DNA from: Mesorhizobium sp. 131-2-1 | GTDB taxonomy: Bacteria > Pseudomonadota > Alphaproteobacteria > Rhizobiales > Rhizobiaceae | DNA length: 64,000 bases | Assembly: GCF_016756535.1 (NCBI RefSeq) | Contig: NZ_AP023247.1 | Coordinates: forward strand, 2,418,501-2,482,500 | Reading direction: 5' to 3' | Part shown: one piece after another, positions 34,779 through 44,512 of the stretch | Position numbering within the stretch: position 1 is the stretch's first letter | Layout of the letters: every line of letters begins with the position of its first letter | Position numbers and translations under genes: made by a program | The notes under the pieces: model-generated | The model's input: only the letters and a program-made list of their open reading frames with translations | What the model was told of the DNA's origin: nothing | The model's database searches: none

Positions 34779-35762
34779 CTAAATACCGACGACAAGCGCA
34801 CCGCCGCTGAGACCCGCGCCCGCTGCCGAGAGAAGGATTTTGTCACCGGGCCGAAACGGCTCGCTCCGATGGGTCAGCGAGAGCGAGAGCGGAATCGTCG
34901 CCGCGGAAGAGTTGCCATATTCGGCGATCGTCTTGACGATCGCGTGGTCGGCAATGCCGAGGTTTCGCCCGACCGCATCAAAAATGCGGGCATTGGCCTG
35001 GTGGGGCACAAACCGGTCGATGTCTTGCGGCCGCATGCGGGCGGCAGCGAGCGCGTCCTGTGAGCAGGCAGTCATCATCTCGACGGCCTTGGCGAACACT
35101 TCGCGGCCATCGGTGATGGTCATCCGGGTCTGTGCCAGATCGAGGTTGGCATGGAAGGGCGTGTTGCTCCCGCCGGCCGGAATCTGGATCAGCCCGCAGC
35201 GCGAGCCGTCGGAATCCACTGATGCGCCAAGAATGCCCCGGTCCTGGTCCTCGCAGGGACCAATCACCACGGCGCCGGCGGCATCCGCAAACAGCACGGC
35301 GCTGGCGCGCTCGGCCGGGTTGATGCGGCGGCTGAGGATGTTCGCGGCGATGACAAGGCTCGTTTTGCCGTGCAGGCGGGTGAACCCGTCGGCGAACATC
35401 AGCGCATAGATGAAGCCAGCGCAGGCGCCGGTCAGGTCGACCGCGCCGGCGCGGCCGAGTCCCAGCCGATGGGCGACCAGCGGCGCGCTGGGCGGCAAGA
35501 GGTGATCGGGTGTCGAGGTGGCAAGCAGCAAAAGACCGATGTCGCCACGGTCGATGCCGGCATTCGCCAGCGCCATGTCGCCGGCTTGCACGGCCATGCC
35601 CGACAGCGTGTCTTCGTCGGTTGCCCAGAAGCGCGACCGTATCCCGGTGCGCCGCTCGATCCAGCCGGGTTCGAGCCCGAGACGGTTTTCGATTTCCGGA
35701 TTCTCGACCTTGCGTGCCGGCGCATGATGGCCGAAGCCGAGAATAGTCGACGATCTGCTCAA
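34779..35762 (-). CDS. bioZ: BioZ, beta-ketoacyl-ACP synthase III-like enzyme of biotin synthesis
   Basis: A 327-residue KAS III-fold enzyme. The catalytic triad is visible as Cys114 in LTGACAGF, His in FVPHQAN and Asn in EYGNSSA. It is the last gene of bioBFDA. As established for alphaproteobacterial BioZ, it condenses glutaryl-CoA with malonyl-ACP to start pimeloyl-ACP formation, replacing BioC/BioH. The start is TTG 35762, which overlaps the bioA stop as TTGA; no ATG nearby gives the family N-terminus ([14 protein letters not shown]). The generic FabH gene is expected elsewhere. Confidence 0.9.
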   Translation of the reverse strand: MSRSSTILGFGHHAPARKVENPEIENRLGLEPGWIERRTGIRSRFWATDEDTLSGMAVQAGDMALANAGIDRGDIGLLLLATSTPDHLLPPSAPLVAHRLGLGRAGAVDLTGACAGFIYALMFADGFTRLHGKTSLVIAANILSRRINPAERASAVLFADAAGAVVIGPCEDQDRGILGASVDSDGSRCGLIQIPAGGSNTPFHANLDLAQTRMTITDGREVFAKAVEMMTACSQDALAAARMRPQDIDRFVPHQANARIFDAVGRNLGIADHAIVKTIAEYGNSSAATIPLSLSLTHRSEPFRPGDKILLSAAGAGLSGGALVVGI

Positions 35763-37024
35763 GGCTTAGCGCCGAAGCGTTCGCCGGCCTCCTCGATGGC
35801 ATCATAGAGCCCGTCCAGTTCCTCGCCGGTGACGCAGTAGGGCGGCAGGAGATACAGCACATTGCCGAGCGGACGCACGAGCAGGCCGCGCTCGAGGAAG
35901 AATGCGCGCAGCTTCGGTCCGATCTCGGCCAGATAGCCGGCGGAGCCGGTGCGCAGATCGAGAGCCGCGATCGTTCCCGTGGCGCGGCAGTCGGCAAAGT
36001 ATGGATTGTCCCGAAAGCGTTGCAGCCCGGCGGTCTGCATTCCGCTCAGGGCCGCGACGCGCTCGGCCACCGGTTCGTCATGCCAGATCTCGACATTGGC
36101 GAGTGCCGCCGCGCAGGCCATCGGATTGGCCGTGTAGGAGCTCGAGTGGAAAAACGTCTTTTTGCGGTCCGTCGAATAGTGGGCCTGGAAGATGGCATCT
36201 GTCGCAAGCGTGGCGGCCAGCGGGATCACGCCGCCCGTCAGCCCTTTCGAGGTGCACAGGATGTCCGGAGAAATGGATGCCTGCTCGCAGGCGAACGTGG
36301 TCCCGGTGCGGCCCCAGCCGGTCATCACCTCGTCGGCGATCAGCAGCGTGCCGGAGGCCTCGGCGATCTTCTTCAATTCGGCCAGAACCCAGGCCGGATA
36401 CATCAGCATGCCGCCGGCGCCGAGCACCAGCGGCTCGACGATCAGCGCGGCGGCGTGCCGGTCACGGGAGACTGCCTCGAACCGATCCAGCGTCTCCTGC
36501 TCGCGCCCGGCGGCCGGGAAGGGGATGGTGTCGACCTCGAACAGCAGCGGTTCGTAGGCGGCGTTGAACACGCCGCGGGCGCCGACGCTCATCGTGCCGA
36601 TTGTGTCGCCATGATAGCTGTGCTCCATGACGACGATGCGCGAGCGCGGCGCGCCGATGTTGCGGAAATAGCCGAGCGCCATCTTCAGCGCGACCTCGAC
36701 CGAGGTCGAGCCGCTGTCGGAAAAGAACACCCAGTCGAGGCCGGGCGGAGCGAGGCCGACGAGTGCTTTCGCGAGGCGCTCGGCCGGCTCGTGCGTGAAA
36801 CCGGCGAAGATGATCTGGTCGAGGCTCGCCGCGGTCGTCCCGATGGCCTTGATGATGCGGGGATGGCGGTGGCCGTGGGTGACGACCCACCAGGAGGAAA
36901 TGGCATCCAGGATGCGCGTGCCGTCTGCCCCGTGGAGGTAGGCGCCTTCCGTCCGGACGATTTCAGGGATCGCTGGCTCGAGTGCGTGCTGCGTGAATGG
37001 ATGCCAGACTTGAGACTGCGACAT
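35759..37024 (-). CDS. bioA: Adenosylmethionine-8-amino-7-oxononanoate aminotransferase
   Basis: A 421-residue class III PLP aminotransferase making 7,8-diaminopelargonate with S-adenosylmethionine as amino donor. The BioA-specific N-terminus VWHPFTQH and [11 protein letters not shown] are present, as are [11 protein letters not shown] and the PLP lysine in [12 protein letters not shown] 37024 shares one base with the bioD stop and has GGGAGG upstream. It lies between bioD and bioZ in a tightly packed operon. Confidence 0.95.
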   Translation of the reverse strand: MSQSQVWHPFTQHALEPAIPEIVRTEGAYLHGADGTRILDAISSWWVVTHGHRHPRIIKAIGTTAASLDQIIFAGFTHEPAERLAKALVGLAPPGLDWVFFSDSGSTSVEVALKMALGYFRNIGAPRSRIVVMEHSYHGDTIGTMSVGARGVFNAAYEPLLFEVDTIPFPAAGREQETLDRFEAVSRDRHAAALIVEPLVLGAGGMLMYPAWVLAELKKIAEASGTLLIADEVMTGWGRTGTTFACEQASISPDILCTSKGLTGGVIPLAATLATDAIFQAHYSTDRKKTFFHSSSYTANPMACAAALANVEIWHDEPVAERVAALSGMQTAGLQRFRDNPYFADCRATGTIAALDLRTGSAGYLAEIGPKLRAFFLERGLLVRPLGNVLYLLPPYCVTGEELDGLYDAIEEAGERFGAKP

Positions 37025-37659
37025 CACTCGCCTCCCACGATCGCAGTGAGGTCGAAGCCGGCAACCATCGCTTCCTTCAGCGTCCCACTCGTCAGCGGAT
37101 CGAGCAGCGGCAATCTGCCAAGCTGGCGCACGCCGCTGAATTCCACGATTGTTCTCTGCGTATCGGCCACCTCATCGCCGATGAAGGCAATGCCGATGAG
37201 CGGGATGGAGCGGGCCCTAAGCGCCTCGATCGACAAGAGGGTGTGGTTGATCGTGCCGAGCTTGGTTCGGGCGCAGAGGATGACCGGCACCCGCCACTGA
37301 GCGAATATGTCGATGAACTTGGTGCGCCGGTTGAGCGGCACCATCAGCCCCCCGGCACCTTCGATGACGAGCGGACCCGGCAGGTCCGGAAGCGAGAGCT
37401 CTGCGACGTCTATCGCGACGCCATCGAGTTCGGCTGAACGATGCGGCGACAGCGGCTCCCTCAGGCGATACACTTCGGGCAGCACGCGCCCCTTCGGCAG
37501 GCCGGCGAGCCGTTCCACGATCTGGCTGTCAGTTTCTTCGTCGAGGCCCGATTGCACTGGCTTCCAGTAAAAGCCGTCGAGCAGGCCAGCCAGTCCCGCC
37601 GAAAACACTGTCTTGCCGATGCCGGTATCGGTTCCGGTGATGACGATGCGCTTGGTCAT
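37024..37659 (-). CDS. bioD: Dethiobiotin synthetase
   Basis: A 211-residue ATP-dependent ligase that closes the ureido ring of dethiobiotin. The N-terminal [12 protein letters not shown]-loop, KPVQSG and the second motif [11 protein letters not shown] near 105 are diagnostic. ATG 37659 overlaps the bioF stop (ATGA). The frame is open far upstream over bioF, but that part is not coding. Confidence 0.95.
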   Translation of the reverse strand: MTKRIVITGTDTGIGKTVFSAGLAGLLDGFYWKPVQSGLDEETDSQIVERLAGLPKGRVLPEVYRLREPLSPHRSAELDGVAIDVAELSLPDLPGPLVIEGAGGLMVPLNRRTKFIDIFAQWRVPVILCARTKLGTINHTLLSIEALRARSIPLIGIAFIGDEVADTQRTIVEFSGVRQLGRLPLLDPLTSGTLKEAMVAGFDLTAIVGGE

Positions 37660-38795
37660 GTCGAGGCCAACACCGCGACTAGCGCCTCGACCATGGCCGA
37701 AATGTCGGCCTCGTCGACGTTGAGCGTCAGCGAAATGCGCAGCCGCGATGTGCCCTCGGGAACGGTCGGCGGACGAATGCCGCGTATGTCGAAGCCGCGC
37801 GCCTGCAGCGCCGCCGCCACCACCATGGTGCGCCTGTTGTCGCCGATGACAAAGGGCTGGATCTGCGAGCCGCTGGGCGTGACGCCGCAGCGCTCGGCCA
37901 ATTGGCGGCCCGCGAAGGCAACGCGCTCCTGCAACTGGGCACGGCGTTGCGGCTCGTCGGACAGCATGGCAATCGCTTCGCGCACTGCCACTGCCATCAG
38001 CGGCGACGGGGCGGTGGAGTAGATGAATGGGCGGCAGCGGTTGACGACATAGTCGCACAGCAGTGCCGGCCCGGTGACGAGTGCGCCGGACGCGCCGAGC
38101 GCCTTGCCGCATGTGTGGAGCGCGACGATGTTGTCGCGGCCCTCGAAAGTGGCGGCAAGGCCACGGCCCTCCGGTCCCCAGACGCCGGTGGCATGCGCCT
38201 CGTCGACGACGATGAAGGCCTCGTGCCGATCGGCAAGCGCGACCAGGCCCTCCATCGGGGCGCGGTCGCCATCCATGCTGTAGAGGCTTTCAACCACGAT
38301 CCAGACGCGCCCGGTGCCGCCTTCGGCGCGCCAGCGCGTGATTGCGTCCTCGAAAGCATCGACGTCGTTGTGCGCGGCGAGCTTGAACTCGGCGCGGCCA
38401 GCGCGGGCCCCCTCATGCATGCTGGCATGAGCCAACTCGTCGAGGACCAGCAGATCGCCCTTCTGCGGCAGCGCGGTCAGCAGAGCGAAGTTGGCAATGT
38501 AGCCACTGCCAAAGAACAGCGCGCGCTCGGTTCCGAAGAACGCCGCCGCATCCGCCTCCAGGGCCTCGTGTTCCGGTGCGTTGCCGCGCAACAGCCGCGA
38601 CCCAGTGGCGCCGACCGGTGTGCCCCGCGCGATCGCCGCCGCGACCGCGTCGCCAAGCCTCCTCGAGGCGGCGAGGCCGAGATAGTCGTTCGATGAGAAG
38701 TCGAGCCCGGCACGTGGCGACAGCGTCCGCAGCCGGTCCTTGCGCGCCAGTCCGCGCAAGGTCGCGTCGTAGCGGGCAAGCAGCGCCTCGTTCAT
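37656..38795 (-). CDS. bioF: 8-amino-7-oxononanoate synthase
   Basis: A 379-residue PLP enzyme joining pimeloyl-ACP with alanine. [10 protein letters not shown] lies near residue 35, GSGYIANFA near 97, [11 protein letters not shown] near 195 and the PLP-binding Lys in [12 protein letters not shown] near 230. Its start overlaps the bioB stop and its stop overlaps the bioD start (both ATGA). Confidence 0.95.
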   Translation of the reverse strand: MNEALLARYDATLRGLARKDRLRTLSPRAGLDFSSNDYLGLAASRRLGDAVAAAIARGTPVGATGSRLLRGNAPEHEALEADAAAFFGTERALFFGSGYIANFALLTALPQKGDLLVLDELAHASMHEGARAGRAEFKLAAHNDVDAFEDAITRWRAEGGTGRVWIVVESLYSMDGDRAPMEGLVALADRHEAFIVVDEAHATGVWGPEGRGLAATFEGRDNIVALHTCGKALGASGALVTGPALLCDYVVNRCRPFIYSTAPSPLMAVAVREAIAMLSDEPQRRAQLQERVAFAGRQLAERCGVTPSGSQIQPFVIGDNRRTMVVAAALQARGFDIRGIRPPTVPEGTSRLRISLTLNVDEADISAMVEALVAVLAST

Positions 38796-39799
38796 TGCGC
38801 CTCGAGTTCCATCGGCTCGATGCCGAGACGGCGGAATAGAAGGCTATCCTTGTCCTCGCCGGGATTGCCCGCGGTCAGCAGCGTGTCGCCGACGAAGATC
38901 GAGTTGGCGCCGGCAAAGAAGCATAGCGCCTGCATCTCGTCGGTCATGGCGGTGCGGCCGGCGGACAGACGCACATGCGATTTCGGCATCATGATGCGCG
39001 CCAGCGCGATCACGCGCACGAATTCGATCGGCTCGATCGGCCTGGCGTCGGCAAGCGGGGTGCCCTCGATCGGGATCAGCATGTTGATCGGAACGCTTTC
39101 CGGATGCTCCGGCAGGTTGGCCAGCGTCACCAGCATGTCGATTCGGTCCACCGGCTCTTCGCCCATGCCGACAATGCCGCCGCAGCAGACCTTGATGCCG
39201 CTGTCGCGGACATTGGCCAGCGTATCCAGGCGGTCGGCAAACGTCCGGGTCGAGATGATCTCTGAGTAGTAGCGCTCAGACGTGTCGATGTTGTGGTTGT
39301 AGTAGTCGAGGCCGGCCTCTTTCAGCCGCTGCGCCTGGCCGAGGTCGAGCATGCCGAGCGTCATGCAGGTCTCCATGCCCAGCGCCTTGACGCCTTCGAC
39401 CATCGCCACGACCGCGTCCATGTCGCGCGCCTTGGGATTTCGCCAGGCAGCACCCATGCAATAGCGGGTGGCGCCGGCGTCACGCGCCTTGGTCGCCTCG
39501 GCGATGACCCGTCTGACCTCCATCAGCTTCGACGCCTTCAACCCGCTCTCGTGGTGCGCCGACTGGCTGCAATAGCCGCAATCCTCCGGGCAGCCGCCCG
39601 TCCTGATGCTGAGAAGCCGGCTGAGCTGGACCTTGTTGGGGTCGAAATTCTGGCGGTGAACGGTCTGTGCCTGGAACAAGAGGTCGTTGAAGGGAGCGTC
39701 GTGGAGCGCTTGCGCCTCTTCCAAGGTCCATATCCGGCCGCCGTCGAAGGACTGAGCTTCAGGCAGGGTCTTCTCCAAGGTCGCTGCGTGCACTTCCAT
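38792..39799 (-). CDS. bioB: Biotin synthase
   Basis: A 335-residue radical-SAM enzyme that inserts sulfur into dethiobiotin. Cys70, Cys74 and Cys77 form the CxxxCxxC cluster motif ([13 protein letters not shown]). [13 protein letters not shown] before it and the later YNHNIDTS and R-containing barrel motif (VRLSAGR) match the family; the [2Fe-2S] ligands lie further on. AAGGGG precedes ATG 39799. Forty-four bases separate it from nadC, too short for an obvious separate promoter, so nad and bio genes may be one transcript. Confidence 0.96.
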   Translation of the reverse strand: MEVHAATLEKTLPEAQSFDGGRIWTLEEAQALHDAPFNDLLFQAQTVHRQNFDPNKVQLSRLLSIRTGGCPEDCGYCSQSAHHESGLKASKLMEVRRVIAEATKARDAGATRYCMGAAWRNPKARDMDAVVAMVEGVKALGMETCMTLGMLDLGQAQRLKEAGLDYYNHNIDTSERYYSEIISTRTFADRLDTLANVRDSGIKVCCGGIVGMGEEPVDRIDMLVTLANLPEHPESVPINMLIPIEGTPLADARPIEPIEFVRVIALARIMMPKSHVRLSAGRTAMTDEMQALCFFAGANSIFVGDTLLTAGNPGEDKDSLLFRRLGIEPMELEAQ

Positions 39800-39843
39800 G
39801 CTGTTCCCCTTGCGTTATTGCGGCGTAAAGTCAGATCCGACGA

Positions 39844-40701
39844 TCAAAGCTGACGGTAATCGAGGCCGATATCGAGGATCGGGGCGCTGTGAGTCAACCA
39901 GCCGATGGAAATCAGGTCGACACCGGTCGCGGCGACGGCCGGCGCCGTCGTGGCGGAAATCCTGCCTGACGCCTCGGTGATCGCCCGGCCGGCAACCAGT
40001 GCTACTGCCTGGCGCAATTCGTCAAGCGACATATTGTCGAGCAGCACCGCGTCAGGGGCAAGCGCCAGGGCCTCTTCCAACTGGGCCAGCGTATCGACCT
40101 CGATTTCGACCTTGACGAGATGGCCGACGCTCATCCGCGCCCGCTCCATTGCCGGGCGGATACCGCCGGCGATGGCGATGTGGTTGTCCTTGATCAGGAT
40201 GGCATCATCGAGGCCGAAGCGGTGATTGGCGCCGCCGCCGGCGCGCACCGCGTATTTTTCGACTGCCCGCAAGCCCGGTGTCGTCTTGCGAGTGCAGACG
40301 ATTTTCGCCTTGTGCCCGTGGACCGCATTGACGATCGATGATGTCGCCGTGGCGATGCCGCTCAGATGGCACAGGAAATTGAGCGCTGTCCGTTCCGCCG
40401 TGAGAATGGCACGGGCAGAGCCGCTCACCGAGGCGATGGTCTCGCCCTGCGCGACTTCGCTGCCGTCCGCGCGCTCCACCGTCATCTCGACACTCGGATC
40501 GATCAGCTTGAAGGCAAGCATCGCCAGATCGAGACCGGCGACGATGCCTTGCTGGCGCGCCGCAAGCACGGTCGTCGCATGGCGTTCCTTCGCCACGATG
40601 GCGTCCGTGGTCAAATCGCCGGCTCTGCCAAGGTCTTCGAGCAGAGCTGCCCGGACCAGAGGCTCGAGCATGATTGCGGGAAGGCGCGGGAGGTTCATCA
40701 T
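39844..40701 (-). CDS. nadC: Nicotinate-nucleotide pyrophosphorylase (quinolinate phosphoribosyltransferase)
   Basis: A 285-residue enzyme converting quinolinate and PRPP to nicotinate mononucleotide. RTALNFLCHLSGIAT near 117, CTRKTTPGLR near 145 and VEIEVDTLAQLEEAL near 205 are family signatures. The start is ATG 40701, first of two adjacent ATGs, overlapping the nadB stop (ATGA) with GGAAGG upstream. Confidence 0.95.
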   Translation of the reverse strand: MMNLPRLPAIMLEPLVRAALLEDLGRAGDLTTDAIVAKERHATTVLAARQQGIVAGLDLAMLAFKLIDPSVEMTVERADGSEVAQGETIASVSGSARAILTAERTALNFLCHLSGIATATSSIVNAVHGHKAKIVCTRKTTPGLRAVEKYAVRAGGGANHRFGLDDAILIKDNHIAIAGGIRPAMERARMSVGHLVKVEIEVDTLAQLEEALALAPDAVLLDNMSLDELRQAVALVAGRAITEASGRISATTAPAVAATGVDLISIGWLTHSAPILDIGLDYRQL

Positions 40702-42233
40702 GGGACGCCTTCCAGCACGGGTTCGAGTTCCCGCGCTGCCGCCAGCGCAGCTTCGAGGGTGATTTCGGAGCGCCGGGCAACAGTCGCGTGATAGGGAAAG
40801 TCCATACGGTAGTGGGCGCCACGGCTTTCCCGCCGCCGCGACGCGGCAACGGCGATCATCAACCCGACGGCCGCCGGATCCGATGCCGCGCCGTTGCGCT
40901 CGGCGAGCGGCAACAAGGCCCGGGCGGCTGCTACCAAGCCTTCACCGTCGCGCACGACGCCGAGCGCACGCGAAAGGAGCGGACGCACCGCTGCCGGATC
41001 GAGTGGCGGGCAGTCGCTTGCGATCGCCTGCTTTGTTCGGCGGGGAGGGGTTCCCGCCACACTTTCTGCCACCCATCGCGCGCAGACGACGGCCTCGGTC
41101 AGGGAGTTGCTGGCGAGCCTGTTGGCGCCGTGCAGCCCGGTCGAGGCGACTTCGCCGCAAGCCCAGAGCCCCGCAACGGACGTGCGGCCCAAGCCGTCCA
41201 CGGCGACACCACCCATGTGGTAGTGCTGGGCGGGGCGAACGGGAATGAGGTCGTGCGCCGGATCGATACCGGCCTTGCTGCAGGCCGACGCGATCGTCGG
41301 GAACTGCCGCGCGAATGCCGGGCCGGGCCTTTCCCATACATCGAGAAAGACGCGGTGGCCGTTGGCAAGATGGTTCCAAACGGCGCGCGCCAACACGTCG
41401 CGCGGCGCAAGTTCCGCCCCTTGCACGCCATCGAGGAACCGGCGCCCTGTCTCGTCGACCAATGTTGCGCCTTCGCCGCGAACAGCCTCGCTGATCAGCG
41501 TCATCGGACGTTCCGACCCATCCAGCGCGGTCGGATGGAACTGGATGAATTCCAGATCGGCAAGAGTAGCACCGGCACGCGCCGCGAGTGTCAGGCCCTG
41601 GCCGCAGCTGCCCAGGGGATTGGTGCTGTCGAGGAACAGGCCGCCGATCCCGCCGGTGGCGAGGATGATCCGTCCCGTGGCAAAGAACACTGGTCCTGTC
41701 GGGCTGCTCGCCAGAACGCCGGCGATCCTGCCATCGTCCACCGCCAATCGGCGGGCTTCGTTGCCCTCGACCACCTCTATTGTCGGCGTCGAGCGTACCG
41801 CCGCGACCAGGGCGCGCATGACCTCGCGCCCGCTGCCGTCGCCATCGGCGTGGACGATGCGACGCCGGCTGTGCGCGGCCTCCAGCCCAAGGCGCAAGGT
41901 CCCGTCCGGCATGCGGTCGAAGCGGACGCCGAAACCCGCAAGCCGCTCGATCGCCCCGGGCGCGGCGTTGAGGATGAGGCTCGCCATGTCCCTGTTGCAA
42001 AGCCCGTCGCCGGCGGCGAGCGTGTCGGCAAGGTGCAGTTCCGGATCGTCGTCTCCGCCGAGGCTTGCGGCGAGGCCGCCCTGTGCCCATGTGCTGGAGG
42101 CGTCAGCACCCAGTGGCGACCTCGACAGGAGAAGCACCGGCTCGGGCGCCAGATGCAACGCGGTCATCAGCCCGGCTATGCCGCCGCCGATGATCACCGG
42201 CCGGCCGGCGAGATGGTGGACGTCCATGCTCAT
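40698..42233 (-). CDS. nadB: L-aspartate oxidase
   Basis: A 511-residue FAD enzyme oxidising aspartate to iminoaspartate. The Rossmann GGGIAG lies near residue 17, [12 protein letters not shown] near 46, QFHPTAL near 230, the HYHMGG active-site segment near 335 and [13 protein letters not shown] near 370. It is coupled by ATGA overlaps to nadA and nadC. Confidence 0.95.
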   Translation of the reverse strand: MSMDVHHLAGRPVIIGGGIAGLMTALHLAPEPVLLLSRSPLGADASSTWAQGGLAASLGGDDDPELHLADTLAAGDGLCNRDMASLILNAAPGAIERLAGFGVRFDRMPDGTLRLGLEAAHSRRRIVHADGDGSGREVMRALVAAVRSTPTIEVVEGNEARRLAVDDGRIAGVLASSPTGPVFFATGRIILATGGIGGLFLDSTNPLGSCGQGLTLAARAGATLADLEFIQFHPTALDGSERPMTLISEAVRGEGATLVDETGRRFLDGVQGAELAPRDVLARAVWNHLANGHRVFLDVWERPGPAFARQFPTIASACSKAGIDPAHDLIPVRPAQHYHMGGVAVDGLGRTSVAGLWACGEVASTGLHGANRLASNSLTEAVVCARWVAESVAGTPPRRTKQAIASDCPPLDPAAVRPLLSRALGVVRDGEGLVAAARALLPLAERNGAASDPAAVGLMIAVAASRRRESRGAHYRMDFPYHATVARRSEITLEAALAAARELEPVLEGVP

Positions 42234-43204
42234 ACGGCAAGCATCCGCTCGACGGCCAGCCGCGCGCGCCCGGCAATTTCAGGTGCGATGGTCACCGCAT
42301 GGCGGTTCTGCTCGAGCGCCGCACGGATGTTGGCGAGCGTTATCCGCTTCATATGCGGGCACAAATTGCAGGGCCGGATGAACTCGACCTCGGGATGCTC
42401 GACCGCGACGTTGTCGCTCATCGAGCACTCGGTCATCAGTACGACGCGGGGCGGTTTTTGTCTTCCGACATACTCCGACATGGCGGCAGTCGAACCGGAG
42501 AAGTCAGCTTCCGCGACGACTTCCGGCGGGCATTCGGGATGCGCCAGCACCGTCACGCCAGGATGGCTTTCGCGCAGTTCGCGGATGTCGGCAGGCGTAA
42601 AACGCTCATGCACCTCGCAATGCCCTTTCCAGGCGATGATCTTCACGTCGGTCTGGGCGGCGATGTTCTGGGCCAGATACTCGTCCGGCAGCATGATCAC
42701 ACGGGGAACGCCGAGGGACTCGACGACGGCCTTGGCATTGCCGGAGGTGCAGCAGATGTCGGACTCGGCTTTCACTTCGGCCGATGTGTTGACGTAGGTG
42801 ACGACCGGCACGCCCGGGTAGCGTTGCCGCAGCAGCCGAATGTCCTCGGCGGTAATGGAGTCCGCCAGTGAACAGCCTGCGCGCAGGTCGGGAATGAGCA
42901 CGGTCTTGTCAGGGTTGAGCAGCTTCGCCGTCTCGGCCATGAAATGCACGCCGGCCAGCACAATGACGTCCGCCTCAGTCGACATCGCCTTGCGGGCAAG
43001 CGCCAGGCTGTCGCCGACGATATCGGCGACGCAATGGAAGATCTCCGGCGTCTGATAGTTGTGCGCCAGGATGACCGCGTTTCGCTGCCGCTTCAGCGTC
43101 AGGATGGCGTCGATGTCATCAGTGAAAGCTGGCCATTCGATCGGCGGGATGACCCGCCGCACGCGGTCGTAGAGGGACGCGGCGGTCGAAAGCGAAACGG
43201 GCAT
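42230..43204 (-). CDS. nadA: Quinolinate synthase
   Basis: A 324-residue [4Fe-4S] enzyme condensing iminoaspartate with dihydroxyacetone phosphate. Candidate cluster cysteines are in [16 protein letters not shown] and [22 protein letters not shown] near the N-terminus and [13 protein letters not shown] are diagnostic. GGAGCG precedes ATG 43204, and two palindromes lie in the 66-bp upstream spacer. It heads nadABC. Confidence 0.95.
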   Translation of the reverse strand: MPVSLSTAASLYDRVRRVIPPIEWPAFTDDIDAILTLKRQRNAVILAHNYQTPEIFHCVADIVGDSLALARKAMSTEADVIVLAGVHFMAETAKLLNPDKTVLIPDLRAGCSLADSITAEDIRLLRQRYPGVPVVTYVNTSAEVKAESDICCTSGNAKAVVESLGVPRVIMLPDEYLAQNIAAQTDVKIIAWKGHCEVHERFTPADIRELRESHPGVTVLAHPECPPEVVAEADFSGSTAAMSEYVGRQKPPRVVLMTECSMSDNVAVEHPEVEFIRPCNLCPHMKRITLANIRAALEQNRHAVTIAPEIAGRARLAVERMLAV

Positions 43205-43216
43205 GAGCGCTCCAAT

Positions 43217-43263
43217 TATTCTCTATATGAGTATAATTTGGATATATTCTTAGTATGAGAATA
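43217..43263. promoter_or_regulatory. Twin palindromic operator before nadA
   Basis: Two imperfect palindromes, TATTCTCTATATGAGTATA (43217-43235) and TATTCTTAGTATGAGAATA (43245-43263). Each has one mismatch between its 7-base arms; their centres are 28 bp apart. They lie in the spacer between the Nudix regulator gene and nadA, in a strikingly AT-rich patch of GC-rich DNA. They are the likely NadQ-type repressor sites controlling nadABC and perhaps the bio genes. Confidence 0.65.
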
Positions 43264-43270
43264 AGTCCTG

Positions 43271-44239
43271 TCAAGCGCGCGATAATGGCAATTTCGTCCC
43301 TGCGACAACCCGCTCATCGAGAACGGCGTGGCGGAAGCGGAAGAGCTTCGCCGGCCGGCCGACAGTGTCGGCTGTTGTCGCTCCCGTCTCCTCGACAAGT
43401 TCCTGCTGTTCGATGAGACGACGGAAGTTCGGCTTATGGACGAGCCTTCCGGACAGCGCCTCCACGGTACGTTGCAGTTGCAGTAGGGTGAAGACGGGCG
43501 GCAGCAGCTCGAACACGACAGGCCGGTATTTGATCTTGGAGCGCAACCGCGCGATCCCCGTCGCCAGGATCCGGCGATGGTCTGCGGTCATGGATATCCC
43601 GGGCAGGGGCGAAGCTGTTATCCGGCTCGGCCCACGCAGAGCTTCTTCGACCAAAGCCGCCTCGTAGAGAAGCTCGTAACGCTGCAGAACGAGTTCCTCG
43701 TTCCAGTCGCGGCCGTCAAAGCCAAAGGCGATCGCAGCCCGCTGCCGGCGCTCGCGCCTCACATAGTCCTGGCCAGCGCCGTCCGCCCAAGCCAGCAGCG
43801 GTGGCTGTAGAACGTCGGCGACCAGCGACGGGATTCCGGCACGGTGATCTTCCCAGGGGAAATAGTCGTACCAGCTCCGCCATGCGCGCTTGCTGGAGCC
43901 GGCTGCGTGCTCTGTGCGCGCCAGGGCAAGGTAGCTGATCGAGATCACGCGCTGTTGACGCTGCTCGCCGATCCGGTCTCTGTCAGCGAATGTGTAGAGC
44001 TGCTCGATATAGCCGAGCTGGTGGCCGGTCTGGCGTTCCACCCATGCCCTCAGGCCGAATTGGAGCGAGCGATGGCCGAGCTCGAACGGCCCTGACGGCA
44101 GGGCATTGGCTTGGCCGACGGTAAGGACGCTCGGTCCCTGGTCCGTCACCGCCACAACCACCGCGATAAGATCCACGGTAGCGCCATGGCCTCTGTCCGA
44201 AGATCGTTCTGTTCCGTCGGCCGAAGCTTGGTCCTGCAT
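43271..44239 (-). CDS. nadQ: Nudix-related transcriptional regulator of NAD synthesis (NadQ-like)
   Basis: A 322-residue protein with an N-terminal Nudix-like domain (about 20-175: VDLIAVVVAVTDQGPSVLTV, then GLRAWVERQTGHQLGYIEQLYTF) lacking a clear GX5EX7REUXEEXGU catalytic box. A C-terminal winged-helix part follows (about 220-320: LPPVFTLLQLQRTVEAL and PNFRRLIEQQELVEE). This is the NrtR/NadQ plan, in which the dead Nudix domain senses a NAD-related ligand. Its place directly before nadABC, with palindromes between, fits NadQ, the predicted repressor of nadABC in alpha- and betaproteobacteria. ATG 44239 is chosen because the domain starts there. Confidence 0.78.
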   Translation of the reverse strand: MQDQASADGTERSSDRGHGATVDLIAVVVAVTDQGPSVLTVGQANALPSGPFELGHRSLQFGLRAWVERQTGHQLGYIEQLYTFADRDRIGEQRQQRVISISYLALARTEHAAGSSKRAWRSWYDYFPWEDHRAGIPSLVADVLQPPLLAWADGAGQDYVRRERRQRAAIAFGFDGRDWNEELVLQRYELLYEAALVEEALRGPSRITASPLPGISMTADHRRILATGIARLRSKIKYRPVVFELLPPVFTLLQLQRTVEALSGRLVHKPNFRRLIEQQELVEETGATTADTVGRPAKLFRFRHAVLDERVVAGTKLPLSRA

Positions 44240-44512
44240 GTTCGCCTGAGCGTTTCGATATGTCCGCCGGAGAGGATGGATCGGATCGCCGCGAAATTGG
44301 ACTGTACGTCGCAGGTCGTCAACGGCTGCCCGGATTGCAGAAGCGTGGGCTTGGATGGGCGTCGCCGCCGAGAGCGATATGGACCTCGAAGTCAGGCATC
44401 CCTGTGGCTTGGATATCAACGGGTTTGCACTGCAAGGTGTCGTGAATCAGCGGGATGCCCTTGCCATGACCAAAGTTGGACTCATTCACTCATATAGCGC
44501 AGCGCGTCCTGT
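44240..44512. promoter_or_regulatory. Upstream region of the nadQ-like gene
   Basis: A 273-bp spacer between gamma-glutamyltransferase and the Nudix regulator. It contains ACTCATATAG at 44488-44497, identical to ten bases of the first nadA palindrome read on the minus strand. That could be a degenerate site for autoregulation. No gene was seen. Confidence 0.35.

Noticed and set aside
40674..42797. 707-codon plus-strand frame over nadB/nadA
   Set aside because: Antisense to two unmistakable NAD-synthesis genes.
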